DNA of 64,000 nucleotides from Shinisaurus crocodilurus (Eukaryota > Chordata > Lepidosauria > Squamata > Shinisauridae), in NCBI GenBank assembly GCA_021292165.1, contig CM037877.1:81499691-81563690 (forward strand), read 5' to 3'. Made by a program: the position numbers and the translations under genes. Shown in pieces: positions 35,085-47,737 of this stretch. Below the pieces are notes generated by a model. The model did no database searches and was not told the origin of the DNA. It saw only the letters and a list, made by a program, of their open reading frames with translations. Within the stretch, counting starts at the first letter, position 1. Every line of letters begins with the position of its first letter.

Positions 35085-35201
35085 ATTTGGATTGTAAGTT
35101 TGTGGGCAGGGGATGTCTTTATTTTATTGATCATATGTAAACTGCTTTGGGGACCTTTTGACTGAGGAGTGGGGTAAAAAGGCCTTAAATAAATAAATCT
35201 A
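35085..35201 (+). repeat. LINE 3' tail (CR1/L2 type)
   Basis: GATTGTAAGTTTGTGGGCAG, then TGTAAACTGCTTTGGGGACC and a TAAATAAATAAAT end, the usual reptile LINE/SINE 3' tail. From 35202 to about 36190 nothing further is recognised. Confidence 0.55.
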
Positions 35202-36204
35202 ACCTGACTGGCCAGAGGTGATTTTTTGTTTTTGCTTCCTTGCAGAAATCTTGGGAATGGGTTTTCAAGTGAAGCTGTTTGCATTCTCTTTCTACCACAG
35301 CCTGCACTTCCAACAGCTCGGGACTCTGCCACAGCTGAGGGGAACCAGTTGGGGACCCTGCATACCATGAAGCGGGGTGGGACTAGTTAAGGTCTCATAG
35401 GTTGTGCTGAACCCAGAATGTTGGTGTTTTCCCATCTTCTCAATCTCTACTGCTTGCACAAAGTCCATTTTAATGCTATCTAGCCAAGAATAAATTGTGT
35501 TGCCTCAGCCTACAAGTTTACTTATCTGCTGGCATCTGTAGCCACAGAAGGCAAGCCTTTGCAACTCTTCATAAAGAAAGTTTCACAGAAACTGCATGAA
35601 CTTATCAGATTTAGGTTGATATTTCCTTGTTTTTAGCAGAAAAAAAGGGGGGGAAGGTATGAAGGTTAAAAAAAAAAAGTTTAAAAGTTACTCAAGTTCT
35701 CAAGAAGAATAGGACCACAACAGTATTCCTATTCTAGACTGTTACAGAGGACTTGTTTTATATGCATAACATTGACATAAGTATACTGAAGAATCATAAC
35801 AGACTATGTAGTAAGAACTCTGTTGTTCTTTAGAATAACAGCCAAAACAGCTTCAAGCTACGGTATTCCCTAAAGAGCTATAATTAGTATTTAACAGCGC
35901 AAACATAAGCAAAGAAAGAGAGCTGCTGGCTGGAACCTGAAACCCGAACCTGTGGAATGCAAGACATTTTACTTTCCCAAACACAATAAAATCAAGGACA
36001 CAACCACATGCACTGTGTATTTTCACTTTGGCTAGCTATTCAAGCTATTGATATTACTAGTAGCCTAGCCTCCCTCCTTCAGAAAGAAGTATTCCTAAAC
36101 ATTTCTCTCACCAGAAAGACATTTTGAGATTTTGAAAACTGAACATCTTAAAATTTATATTTGGTAGTAAATGTAACAGCTACAATATGTATTATGATAA
36201 ACAA

Positions 36205-36247
<43 letters not shown>

Positions 36248-36248
36248 G

Positions 36249-37312
36249 TGGAAGACCGACAACCTGGTCTTCTGCGCGGGTTCAATGCTAAGGGGGTAGC
36301 GAGTCCTAGGGCGGGCCTTCTCCGAGGTCCCCAGCGACTATCACCCTTAGCCCAGAACAAAGGGATAACTTATAGCCACAAAAGTATCTTTTATAAAACA
36401 AGTTTATTTACAAAATTACCTTCACAAACCCAGACACACGCCAGCAATACAGCTTATCAGTACGGTACAAAGTAGCAAGCAAGAAGTCTCAAGGACACCG
36501 TGATTTCAGGGCTCTCAGCTAGTTAGTTCAGCTCGGGCTCCAGCAGAGGCCCGGTCAACCGCATGCTGCTAGCTGGGTTCCCGGCGGAGGTCCGGTCTAC
36601 CCAAGCGGCTAGCTGGGTTCCCGGTGGAGGTCCGGTCTACCCTAGTGGCTTGTGAGTGATTTCAGCTTGGTTTCCCAGGGGTCTGGTCAACCCAAGCGGC
36701 CAGTGATTTCAGCTTGGTTTCCCGGGGGTCCGGTCAACCCAAGCGGCCAGTGATTTCAGCTAGCTGGAGCACGCCGGGTGCTGCTACCCGGGGTTGCCGA
36801 TCCCTTCGTTCCCTTACCCCAAGCATGGGGCAAGATTGCTGATCAGGTCCAACAACTCAGTTCCCTTGCGCAGGGTGTTTTATACCTTGGTGTTTCAGGT
36901 AGCCCCTCCCTCCGTAATCAGGTGGGTTGCCAATCAGGTGGGTTGCCACCCTCCCTGAGGGGCGGCCTTTTGGGTCAGGTGGGGTGACGCCTTCCCCCTG
37001 TGGGGTGGGGTCCCTTTGAAGCCACTTACTTAATGGTCCCATCCTGTGGTGTTGAATGGTCCTTTCTTATGGGTGCCGAAGTGTCTGCTCTGGCGAGGTA
37101 TTCAAGTCTTATGTAGATGGGGCTGATATACGAGAGCATTGACGAACCTGGCGATGTTTCCTGTCTTCCCCCCTGGGGCGATTCTATGCAGATGTTGTTT
37201 GTCCCCTTTGGTCTCTGTGGAGACTGGCTGTCTCCCCTCCTTGGGTCTCCTTCCCCCCACCTTGGTGAGTGTGTGTGTGTCAGAAAGGGGGCTTAGGTTG
37301 GCTTTCTCCACA
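36249..37312 (-). mobile_element. Solo LTR inserted in an (AAT)n microsatellite
   Basis: On the minus strand it begins TGTGGAGAAAGCC then a CA-rich run, the same start as the Gmr1-like LTRs, and ends CCAGGTTGTCGGTCTTCCA. (AAT)n lies on both sides (36207-36247 and 37313-37330), so the microsatellite was split and the target duplication cannot be read cleanly. Positions about 36540-36765 hold a minisatellite of GGTCCGGTCAACCCAAGCGG-type units. Minus-strand AATAAACTTGTTTTATAAAA lies near 36390-36405. Confidence 0.7.
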
Positions 37313-37751
37313 ATAATAATAATAATAATTTTCTCCAAATTTATTCCCTGAATGGCAATCCATGCCCCCTGTGAGGTTTGGTGAGGTGAAAACCATTTTT
37401 GTGAAATGGTAGTTGCCCCTTCAAAATAGCAAGTTTTAATGGTGCATGTTTTGCTTTTTAAGGCTGAGATTAAATACTACATGCAATTGTACATAACTTC
37501 CCCACACACACTTTTTAAAAACCAAAAGCAGCCTTGAATGCTGCATTTTTAAGTGTGCGTGGGGACTGCTTAACCCTTTTCTCACTGGCTATTTTCCTGA
37601 AGAAAATCTCCTTTTCCCAGCTGCCTTTGCACCTATGCGTAAAGATACAGGAACCCTATCAATCCCATTTATTAATAACAAGTAGATGTGGGACTGAGAC
37701 TGTGTGTGTCTGACTGACTAACTATGACTTTTCCTTTCTAGTTTAAACACA

Positions 37752-38445
37752 TTATTATGAAATGTGTGTCATGCAGCCTTAGGCTTGAACAACAGTGCTA
37801 CATATGCTCCTTTTCAGCATGCAATTCCTTTGCTGAAGGAACTGCACTGGCTGCCTATTTGCTACCAGGCCAGGTTTAAGGTTTTGGTAATAGCCTACAA
37901 AGCCCTAAACAACTTGGGACCAGGAACGCCTTCTTCCTTACCAACCTGCCTGGTCATTGAGGTCATTGGAGGACATTTTCCTGGTGGTTCCACATGGACC
38001 AATGGCCCAATTGGAGTCCACCAGAAGAGTCTTTAGTGTGGCACCTCCACTTCTATGGAACTCCCTGCCTCTGGAGGTCAGGCAGGCTCCGACACAGGGC
38101 CGGTGCAAGGCAGTTTGGTGCCCTAGGCAAGATCAGATATTTAGCGCTCCCCCTTCCCCCTTCCCTATTTCTGGCGCCCCCTTTAGCCCTGTGCCCTAGG
38201 CAGCTGTCTAGTTGGCCTAATGGTAGCACCGGCCCTGCCCGACACTGAGTTGTTTTCGGTGCCTGCTAAAGATGTTTTTGTTCTGGGAAGCTTTCCTTGC
38301 TGATCAGCCACGGTTTTAATGGTATCCTGTTTTTAATGCATTGTTTTTATTATGTTATGTATTTTATCTTTTTAATGTTCACTGCTCTGGAATCTGTCTA
38401 GGTATGGAGCATTATACAAATGCTGGAAGTAAAAAAAAAATATTT
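37752..38445 (+). pseudogene. L2-type LINE 3' fragment
   Basis: The frame at 37764-38036 reads PLLKELHWLPICYQARFKVL and AYKALNNLGP, the conserved RT C-terminal signature of L2/CR1-type LINEs. VAPPLLWNSLPLEVRQAP follows in another frame (38035-38090). A nested hAT MITE (38096-38237) separates it from MFLFWEAFLAD. It ends in an A/T-rich tail near 38430-38445. 5'-truncated with frameshifts; dead. Confidence 0.75.
38096..38237. mobile_element. hAT MITE nested in L2
   Basis: Termini AGGGCCGGTGCAAGG and CACCGGCCCTG. The flanks TCCGACAC and CCCGACAC match at 7 of 8 bases. Contains GCCCTAGGCAAGATCAGAT; a related partial copy lies at 63749-64000. Confidence 0.8.
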
Positions 38446-38507
38446 AAATATATATAAACAGCAATAACTGTGTCATGGTCTGAAGACACATGAAACAGCA
38501 GCCTAGG

Positions 38508-38635
38508 TGAACTTAAGCAAGTCTTGGTCTGGTCACCACCTGGATGGAAGACCACTTGGCAAACTTACATAAGCCACTTTGAGTTCTATGGAAGGAAGGT
38601 GGGATATAAATGTAAACAACAAAAACAACAATAAA
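38508..38635 (+). repeat. 5S rRNA-like SINE fragment
   Basis: GGTCTGGTCACCACCTGGAT then GGAAGACCACTTGG resembles the internal region of 5S rRNA (box C area) and is followed by a SINE/LINE tail GTGGGATATAAATG and (ACAAC)n. From 38640 to 39740 nothing else is recognised. Confidence 0.45.
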
Positions 38636-39744
38636 GGGACTTCACACTCCAAGAGTCTGAGAAACCTTGTTTCTACTATCTGCCTGTAACTGCAAAAAAT
38701 GATGGGATTGCAAACACTTGGTAGGCAGGCATCAATAGATGGTTGGGAAGGGAACTTCTTATAACTGTCCTGTGAACTGGAAAGGAAGACATGATGGAGG
38801 CAAACTTTCAGCTTTGTCATCTCCACCTGATGTTTCACCAGCTGGAACCTGGTTCCCCTTCCCCACAGAGGCCCTATAAATAACAGCCTATGTGAGCAGG
38901 AGGAACAACAATCAGTGAAGTGAACTGATTGAAGTGAAGTGAAGCCTGCTACGGTGCCTTCATTAACTGGGACTAGGCAGGCTAATTAAGAAAGGGAGGA
39001 TAGCATTAACCACTGATGCAGCCTACTAGGCAAAATTGCTGGTGGCCACAGTGTACTGAGAGATGGGAGGAAGGACTTTCCTACCCTAACCTTATGTTGC
39101 TGGGAGGCAGAGGTGTATGTGTTTGCAGGGGGTAGGGTGGGGTGGGGGTGGGGTTTGCCAGAGCTAGCAGTGTGCAAATGCACAATTGCTGGATGGAGAG
39201 TCAACCCTGATGACAGCAGCAGCCTGTGTCACCAGCAGTGCTTGCTGCCTCATTGTCCTCCACTGTGGACCTTTCCACAGTTTTTCATGCTATAATTACT
39301 ACTTTAATTATGCTTTAATTCTTTTTTACTTTATTATTTTTCTTTTTAATGTTTGAAGCTTAAAAATTGGGACAGGGCAAGGTGTGCGGTGTGAGTTAAT
39401 TTTATTTATAGGGGAGCATAGTTCACTCTTTTCCCTATGCTGTTTTCCTTCCAAAAATTACTCACATTAAGCTGCTATTTGTCCCAAAATGTGCCATTTA
39501 TTGCAAGAGCAACTTTGGTAACATATAGTAATTTTAGAGTCTGATTTTTGACAGGTAAACAATGCAGGTGGAAAGGGTTAACTCCTCCTCCCATTCTTCA
39601 ATTCTGATCTGAATCAGGGCCACTTATGGATGCTATTTAAAGAAGCATGGGAAGAGAAGGACAATTATGCATGGCATTGAGAAAATGGATAGGGAGAAAA
39701 ACCCCTCATTATACTAGAACCTGGATTCATCCAATGAATCTGTG

Positions 39745-40195
39745 AGGTGGGAGATTCAGGACAGATAACAGGTAGTACTTCTTCACACAGCACATAGTTG
39801 AACTAAAGAATTCAGTCCCACAAGATGGATACCAATTTGAACAGCTTTAAATGGGAATTAGACAAATTCCTGGAGGATAAAGGCAGGAATCAATGGATCC
39901 TAGTCATGATAGCTGTATATTACCTCTAGAATCAGAGTCAGTATGGGTCTGTATACCAGTTGTTGATGACCATGAGTGGGAGGATACTATTGCAGGCATG
40001 TCCTGCTTGTGTGCTTCCTACTGGGATATCTGATTGGCCACTGTGGGAACAGAATGATGGACAGGAGAGGCTTTTGGTCTGATCCAGCCTTGTCTGAACC
40101 TTTTGGGGACAGAAATATTGACAGAATTGGTGTAAGCCACCCCAAACTCACGGGATAGGATGGGGTATAAATATCATAATCAAAATAATAAATAC
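39745..40195 (+). repeat. CR1-like LINE 3' untranslated region
   Basis: Contains the reptile CR1-type strings GACAAATTCCTGGAGGATAA, CAATGGATCCTAGTCATGAT, TTGGCCACTGTGGGAACAGA and GGCTTTTGGTCTGATCCAGC. A SINE/LINE-type tail (GTAAGCCACC, then GGGGTATAAATATCATAATC) follows at 40130-40195. Identification is from memory of such repeats. Confidence 0.5.
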
Positions 40196-41005
40196 CTAAG
40201 AGATAGAAACAGATACTGAGGAAAAATGATTTGCCTGAGGCCACACAAGGAGTCTGTAGAATAAAATCTTTCAACACACAAAATAATTCTTCTGCATGAA
40301 GCTGATGTATAATAGATATTCAATGAACAACACATGGATTGTGCAAGGATAGCAGAATCTATCAATTTGAACAATCTAAACGACTTGAATTGTTTTCTCT
40401 ATTCCTCTGTGCTGCACTCAACAATAATGCCCCAGCCATGCATGCTCAAATGTGTGCATATCTGCAAAAAATAAACAAACACTTCTCAATCTCTTCAGGA
40501 TTGTGCTTGCATACAGTTACTTCAGTTTTATAATGTTGTTAACTCATTGTAACTTCATCAGTCAAATGCTTTTAAGACAGTAAAACAAAGCTTCACATTT
40601 CAACTGGATAACCTGCATCTTAAGTTGGAGTAAGTGAACATGAGAATCGTACAGAAGTGGACTTTGGTTGTTGAAGTTTCACAGTAATGTCTGACTCATC
40701 TAGTTTTTCTGTGCTGTCTGTGTCTCTCCATCTTATTCCAATGACGACATCAGCAGGGCAATAAGAGTAATTAAAAAGCTGCCTCCTGCGATAACATGCA
40801 GTGATTTTGAGAGTGCAGGGAAGGTACAGAAAATGGAAAGGGGGCATAAACAAGAAGGAATCAGCTGCAAATAACATGCAATAAAACAAAGATTAAGGAG
40901 GACAGAAATTATTATTCTTGTATACAAAATAATACAGAAAAAATCAATTTCATAGCAATCTTTTACTGAGCAACAGCATTCTATGGTCAAGATGACCCAG
41001 GATGC
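40196..41005. other. No gene recognised
   Basis: AT-rich intron-like DNA. Small frames on both strands have no recognisable domain. Confidence 0.5.
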
Positions 41006-41013
41006 TCCTAGAC

Positions 41014-41442
41014 CAGTGATGGCGAACCTATGGCACGCGTGCCACAGCTGGCACGCAGGGACCTCTCTGTGGGCACTCGAGCCATTGGTTGCCAGATCGC
41101 GAAAAGACCATCCCCTTCTGCATTCAGCGTCGGGTTTCCATAGTAACTCCTCTCCATTCATTCCTCGCTGGCCTCCACAGGCAGGCACACTCCAACATCT
41201 CCACCCCCAGAAGCAGACTGCGCAGGCACCCAGCCCTCCTTCTAGCTGAACAGACGGCTCAGAAGCACAGCGCACATGCGCCCGAATCTTTGCGCGCCTG
41301 GTGAAGAGCCATGCCCTGAGACAGAGCGGGGCGCAATTAGCTAGTGCCCCCTCCTCCTTCCTGCCAAAGGCACTTTGAAATAAATAAGTTGGTTTTGTGT
41401 TGCAGTTTGGGCACTCGGGCTCAAAAAGGTTCACCATCACTG
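41014..41442. mobile_element. Complete hAT-type MITE, 429 bp
   Basis: Starts CAGTGATGGCGAACCTATGG and ends AGGTTCACCATCACTG with the 8-base duplication TCCTAGAC on both sides (41006-41013 and 41443-41450). A 5' fragment of the same family lies at 29572-29662. The long minus-strand frame 40733-41476 crosses its ends and is not a gene. Confidence 0.92.
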
Positions 41443-41450
41443 TCCTAGAC

Positions 41451-42694
41451 GGAGAGCTCCTATCACTACCAATCAAAAGTGCAGCTACTCAGGCTTTTTT
41501 TTTTCCATAACAGATTTTTTTGTGGAAAGAAAAACAGAATAAGTAATTGGAAAACACACAAAGGTTACAAGTCAAAGAAGACATTGTCTGAACCCCTCCC
41601 CCCCAAAAAAATCAGTGAATGAGGTAGGGTGATTGCATGATGAAAACCTCATGTAGAAACAATGAAAGGGCTTAGAAAAGTTATATATATATATATATCC
41701 ATGTCCATATCCATATCCATATATCTCAAGTCCTATGGTATATAAAAGTTAAAAAAATTAAGCTTGTCACATGGAAGGCAATTGACGCAAGGCCTTTAAA
41801 AGTACACACAAACCTTTATTGGTAAATCCAGGAAGAAACATATTCTGCATTCTGGTGCACAATGATGCACGCATAGGTCTCACTGAAATCAATGGGATCC
41901 AAGCTTGCTTTAACTGCATGCAAGACTGTAGACTAACATCCTTATCCTAAGCATACTTAGTTGGAAAAGTTCCATGAAATCTAGTGCCTAGGATCACAGC
42001 TTACTGAGCAGTTTGAATTTATAAATAGTACCATCCATCCTTTATTGTTACAGTTTTAGAATGCTTTTGGGTTGTTGTTGCTTTTTAAAAGCTCTCTTTG
42101 AATAATCCAAAATTCTGCCTCTACCTTCTGAAGATTGACAGTTGTTTTGTGATGGTAAGAGAACCTTCTGTTCATATCAACACTTTGAACAAGCACTCCA
42201 ATGCCAAAGCTGGTGAAGCAAAAGAGATGAAAAGGGGGCAGTGATGATGAGAGGGGAGGCACCAAGCAGAGTTCTCACAAGAGGCTCAGCAGCACAACAT
42301 CTGATCATTAATGTCCATCAAATGCTTTGGCTCTCGTCCAGCTCACTAAAGAGAATGGCATAGTGGGAACAAGAAGAAGGCCTCTGTGCCGACCCAGGCA
42401 AAAAGCCAAAGTGTCTGATTTGGGTTTCAGATCTTGTCCTCCCATTCTACATTACGTTAAGAATGATATGCCATGCCAGAGCAGTGCAGTGCTCCACGAG
42501 GATGCGGATAGAACACTGCAGCTACTTGTATAGCATTAGAACGTGGTCCTGAAACACTGTAGCAACTTCTTCCAGACATCAAAACAGCTTTAATTTTCTA
42601 CAAACTGATGGGTAATATATAGGGCATTCTGGTTTTGGCTAAAGTCTAAATGCAGAGACAGAAGGTGCTTCCAGAGGGTGTTTTTATTGTGCAA
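41451..42694. other. No gene recognised
   Basis: (TA)n and CCATAT repeats at 41682-41725. A possible MITE segment lies near 41855-41935 (AATCAATGGGATCCAAGC). Otherwise unassigned. Confidence 0.5.
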
Positions 42695-44721
42695 CTAGCT
42701 GTTGCCCGCGGCTTCGCTCGCGTGGATTTTAGGATTTGGTACAATTATTTTTAAAAGAAACATGATGGAATCTCAGCTCCCCCGGGATTACACAATGAAA
42801 TCCCAGCTCCCCCGGGACTACCAGCCCCCCCAGGACTGCACAATGAAATCCCAGTTCCCCCCCAGACTACCTGCTCCCCCCCCCCAGGACTACACAATGA
42901 AATCCCTGTTCCCTTTCCCCTGGGACTGCACAATGAAATCCCTGCTCCCCCGGGACTACACAATGAAATCCCTGTTACCCTGAGACTACACAGTGAAATC
43001 CCTGTGTCCCCCCCCCCGGGACTGCACAACAATGAAATCCCTGCACCCCCCCGGGACTACACAACAGTGAAATCCTAGCCCCCCCCCCCCCGGGACTACA
43101 CAATGAAATCCCTGCTTCCCCCCGCCCCGGGACTACACAACAATGAAATCCTTGCTCCCCCCTGGGACTACACAACAATGAAATCCCAGCTCCCCCCCCG
43201 GACTACACAACAATGAATTCCCTGCTCCCCCCTCCGGGACTGTACAATGAAGTCCCTGCTTTCCTCCCCCCCGGGATTACACAATCAAATCTCTGTCCGC
43301 CCCCCGGGACTACACAATGAAATCCCAGCTCCCCCCCCAGGACTACGCAACAATGAATTCCGTTCCCCCCCCCGGGACTACACAACAATGAAATCCCTGC
43401 TCTCCCCCCCCCCCGGGACCACACAATGAAATCCCTGCTCCCCCCCCCCGGGACCACACAATGAAATCCCTGCTCCACCCACCCAGGACTACACAACAGT
43501 GAAATCCCTGCTCCTCCCCCCGGGACTACACAACAATGAAATCCCTGCTCCCCCAGGACCACACAATGAAATCCCTGATCCCGCCCAGGACTACACAATG
43601 AAATCCCTGCTCTCCCCCTGGGACTACACAAAAATGAAATCCCAGCTTGCCCCCCCCCCCGGGACTACACAGCAATGAAATCCCTGTTCCCCCCCACCCC
43701 CGTGTAGGCCCTGGCTGCAGTGCATATGAACATTCTGTTTTGACGTAGGAGAGATTTCTATATCCACTCCTGATTGGGCCCCTGTGGCAGCAGTTGATAC
43801 GAACATTTGAAATGTCGTTGGAGTGATTTGCATAACTGCTCCTGAATAGCCCCTGCAAACATTCCAAGTGACACCATTGGCTATCATCTATTTTGGGCCA
43901 TACAGGAGCAGTAATTGCTTTTTCGGAGATTTGAACCCACCAGTCTTTGTCCTTGGGTGATGGAGAGTATGCGTGCCATGTTTGGGGCGGATCCATCCAA
44001 CCGTGTAGGAGCCTATGCGATTCATGCAAACGCCTGTACACACAGACACACGGACACACAGACACACAGGATTTGGGACACCCCCCACACAACAGTTATT
44101 CTCTGACTGAAAGTGTAATGTTTAGGCTGAGTGCTGGCAGCAGAAAACTTTTCTGACATAAATATCTGATCTTAATAAAAAATCAGGTCAATCCTGAGAG
44201 TCTACAGGTGATGAAGAGTGATCGTGCCAAGTTTCGGGTAGATTCGTCAAAACGTGATGGAGCCTATGCAACGATGCCCCCCACACAACAGTCATTCAGT
44301 CATTTAAAAAGTTTCCCTCCCTTTTCACCCCCCCCCCCAGAGAACATTATAAATGGCCTAGGAGAGATTTGCATACCCACCCCTATTGGCCCCTGCAGGA
44401 ATTCATACAAACATTCTAAGTGTCGTATGGGCTATTTGCATAACTGCTCCTATTGGCTCCTGCAGCAATTATGAGGTGAGGTCGACTTGTATAACTGCTC
44501 CCCTGTTGTTTTACCCATAGGAGATATGAGAGTGGGGCAATTTTGCCCCCTTTTTTCACCCCCTTAGGGACGGAATTTCCTAAAATCCTTCCTTAGTGAG
44601 TGTCTACGTCATAAAAGCAATGTTCCTTCAAAATTTCATGTTCCTAGATTAAATGGTTTGAGCTGGGCGTTGATGAATCAGTCAGTGAGTCAGTCAGGAC
44701 TTCTTCTTTTATATATATAGA
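42695..44721 (-). mobile_element. Non-autonomous Helitron, 2 kb, with minisatellite
   Basis: On the minus strand it starts TCTATATATATAAAAGAAG after an A and ends GCGGGCAACAGCTAG before a T. A CGCG-AGCGAAGC-CGCG hairpin precedes the end. Segments near 44290-44690 match the 527-bp Helitron at 21717. Related CCCCTGCAGGAATTC- and TTGCATAACTGCTCCT-containing stretches repeat at 43700-43870 and 44340-44480. The left half is a minisatellite (next entry). No Rep/helicase coding. Confidence 0.85.
42772..43690. repeat. Minisatellite in the Helitron
   Basis: More than 25 degenerate units of about 29-36 bases: GGGACTACACAATGAAATCC then CTGCT(C)n. Some units carry ACAACAATG instead of ACAATG. C-run length varies strongly. 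It creates repetitive Ser/Gly/Pro frames on both strands (for example 43203-43631 minus). Confidence 0.92.
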
Positions 44722-46887
44722 TGACCCTGACTCATTCATGGAATTTTGCAAGGGGTCCAGAGGATGATCTCTTCCACTTGTAACCCTCCATGTTTTCCTA
44801 CTGCTCCTTCCATTTCTCTCTCTCTCTTTCTAGAACAAATCTGTTAAGAAGGGAAAGGTAGAATAGCTGCACAGTGTCTGCTGGTTGGTTGTGCTAGCAG
44901 TCATCCATCTGGAAGCATCCAGAATAAAATAATCTTGCACAAACAAACAGAACTCTTGGTAAACTAATATCCATACACTTTGAACTGCTCACAGATTATG
45001 GAAAGCATTTACTATCCTTTGTCCCCAACCTGGTTCTATAGCCTGGTTCAGACATTTGGGCCCACAGTGACTTCTTCTCCATAAGAACACAGTAAAAGCC
45101 CTGATGGATTGAACCAAAGTTCAATGTAGTCCAGCATCCTGTTTCCCATAGTGATCAACCAGATGCCTCAGGGAAGCGCACAGGCAGGGTATGAAGGCAA
45201 TACTTCTTTCCTACTCTTGTTCTCCAGCAGCTGGTATTCAAAGACATATTGGGCGGGTTTGTATGACACGCTAAGCCAGACTGCTGCAGTCAAGCTTAGA
45301 AACCATCCTACCCCCGATGCACCTGACAGATGGATTGGGTGCATCAAAGGTAGGGTCTACTGTGCATCGCCCTCCTCCCCCCTTGGTCCTCCTGCGGGTA
45401 TCCCATGGGACACCGCAGGAGGACTGAGGTTTCCCCCATCCCAGCCACTGCTTGTCATAAGGCAGGGAACAGCATCCAGACCAGAAAGATGATTTGCTGG
45501 ATTTGAGGGTCCATGGAAGGTTTGTCATCTAACAACCCAGTTTGCATGTAATGGCAGTAAACTGTGGGTTAATTAACATGTGCCAGGCATGTTCTGTGGC
45601 CTTTTTCAATATTCAGCCCCCAACTGAATATTGGGGGCTGAATCAGGGGTTGCTACATGATGTCTGAACTTGGACACTATTGGTTAATCATAGGTTAAAA
45701 AACGCACAGTTAACCTACAATTAGTTTTGATTGACCTGGTTTACAAATAACCCATGGTTTGTTGCCCTACCCAGGGTTTGTCTGGCAGATGATCAAACAA
45801 GCTGCAGTTTGCTTTCTCAATCCCTGTGTTGTTTGTTCTCCTCTTTCTTTGCCCACTTCATCCCTGTATTCTAAATTCATTTGCCACACTGTAGTACTGG
45901 TATGTAGAATGGCTGGGTTTTGGGTGTGTGCTTTTTACCACTCTTGCCCACCATGTCTGTAGTCTGGCAAAACAACCCATGAACACCCCATGGTTCTGTG
46001 TTCATGCATAACAATAATCCATGGTCTAAACAGCCCAACATTCACAACACAACAACTAACCAAGGGTTATCTTTCTGGGTTGTTTGTACTTAACACACCA
46101 TGATTTGTTAAGCGCATCTGGGTTTGCACATCATGACAATCCAGAATTCAACAACTCATACTTGAGTATTATGCGAGAACCCAGCCATTGAGTCCCATGC
46201 AGGGGGAAACTTCCTGGGCTGGGGCCAAAGGAAATGGGAGCAGAGCAGGAAGGCTATCTATGAACTGTGGGGAGATGGAATTATTAGATGGACTGAAGTA
46301 CTTTCCACTTGCTGGCTCAGAGTGGGTGGTGGGCCCAAAAGAAGGACCAAACAGGCTTGGGGAAGTGTTTGAATTTACGCAGTGATCCCCCTGCACAAAA
46401 TAAGGAAGGTGCCACCTACTTTGGCATACTTGTGCTTTAATCCTAAATGTGTAGGGACAGGCTGCAGTTATTGGAGAGGAAGGAAAGGCACTCTAGACTT
46501 GAAAATCAACATGGTTGCTTTCGAGGAAAGAAATCTTTAAATCCTGACTTCATAAATCTCACGTTAACTAATATATTTAATTTGGTGGGCATTCATCAAA
46601 TGGAAAAAGCATGTTGAGGCAGAGATATTTTGAAAAAGGGGCTAAGCAAGGCAAGCTGCTAGCATGCTAGCTCACAAAAACCCAAACAACAAGAACAACA
46701 AAAACACCACCAAGAACCAAGTTTCAGGTCAGATGACAAAAGCAGTACAGAAAAAAAAGAAAAGAATTATTTTCATTTTATATACACATTATATGAAACT
46801 GAACAGCCTGGTATGGAAGATATACAGAATTAGTAAATTGTGGATTCTTAAATTCACTCATGAGAGCACATCTAGAGATTGGTGAGA
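44722..46887. other. No gene recognised
   Basis: Contains an inverted CAATATTCAG-CCCC-CAACTGAATATTGGGG pair near 45606-45645 and scattered MITE-like ACCCATGGTT/TGGTTCAGACA motifs (45040-46160). Open frames (45151, 46188, 46664) have no recognisable domain. Confidence 0.5.
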
Positions 46888-46892
46888 AATTC

Positions 46893-47633
46893 TGTGGAGA
46901 AAGCCCAAAACTCAGTTACACACACGCACACACATCTTTCCCCAAAGGAGGGGGCAGGGGGAGGAGGGATGAGGTCACCAGGGAGTAGCCAGACAAGTCA
47001 TCAGCCCCAACAAAGGAGGACCTCGGCAGAGATCCACAAAAGTCCAGGAAGGACCATCAAGGACCATCAGCAAACAGGGCAGCCTCGAAGAGCTGCAAAA
47101 GTATTCCTACGTCACCTTCTTCCTCAGGCAGGAATAAGCCCACCTAAACGAAGGGGCAGGCATAAGCCCCCACCTGACCTAGGGGGCGGGGGAGAGCGGG
47201 AAATCCGGGGTAGAAAACTCCTCTCCCGTTCCGGTTTGGGTTGTTGGGAACCACGGGGCCATATCCTCCTAAGCAGAAGCCGTCCAGGTGCACCGTTCTC
47301 CGCTAGGAAGCGCCGATCGGGAGCTGGGCTGAAACTGACTAGAAGTAGTATCTTTGATGTGAGGATATTGACCAGATTCCATCTACTAGCCACGGAGCCC
47401 GCTCATTGGGTAAGACGCGGGTCAGCTAAGGTTGTGTTGACTGTAAACGTGTTCTTAGAAGGCTGATAGTTCCGATCTGATTATTGTATAAACAAATAAA
47501 AAGCCTTATTTGGGCATACAAAGGGTTGTGGTTTTTCCTATTGTACTGAAAGCCGATACGAGCTGTATTGCTCTGCCGGTTAACCCTAGAGTTGCCGAAC
47601 TCACGCAAAGGATCCGGTTGCTGATCCTTCACA
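46893..47633 (+). repeat. 5' LTR of the Gmr1-like element
   Basis: TGTGGAGAAAGCCC start and CTGATCCTTCACA end; AATAAA near 47496. The AATTC duplication precedes it. Confidence 0.95.
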
Positions 47634-47737
47634 TGGTGGCAGGCGACGGGACAATTGCAAACCACATTTGACAGTCGGAACTAACAGGGCTTCGGGCAGG
47701 CTAGTAGATTGCTGGGGAGCGCTCAGAGCAAGGAAAA

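Noticed and set aside
40733..41476. A 247-codon minus-strand frame
   Set aside because: It crosses the complete hAT MITE at 41014-41442 and both its duplications, and has no domain.
42702..43631. Repeated frames of Gly/Ser/His-rich protein on both strands
   Set aside because: Products of the Helitron minisatellite with varying C-runs; no start context or domain.
42772..43690. CRISPR-like alternation of repeat and spacer
   Set aside because: The spacers are C-runs of varying length, the host is a vertebrate, and the array lies inside a Helitron.
45151..45528. Frames on both strands around 45300
   Set aside because: Low similarity to anything known, short, and flanked by degenerate MITE sequence.
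46879..47466. A 195-codon frame and its 205-codon twin at 52332
   Set aside because: Both are translations of the Gmr1 LTRs, upstream of the leader; an LTR is not expected to encode them.
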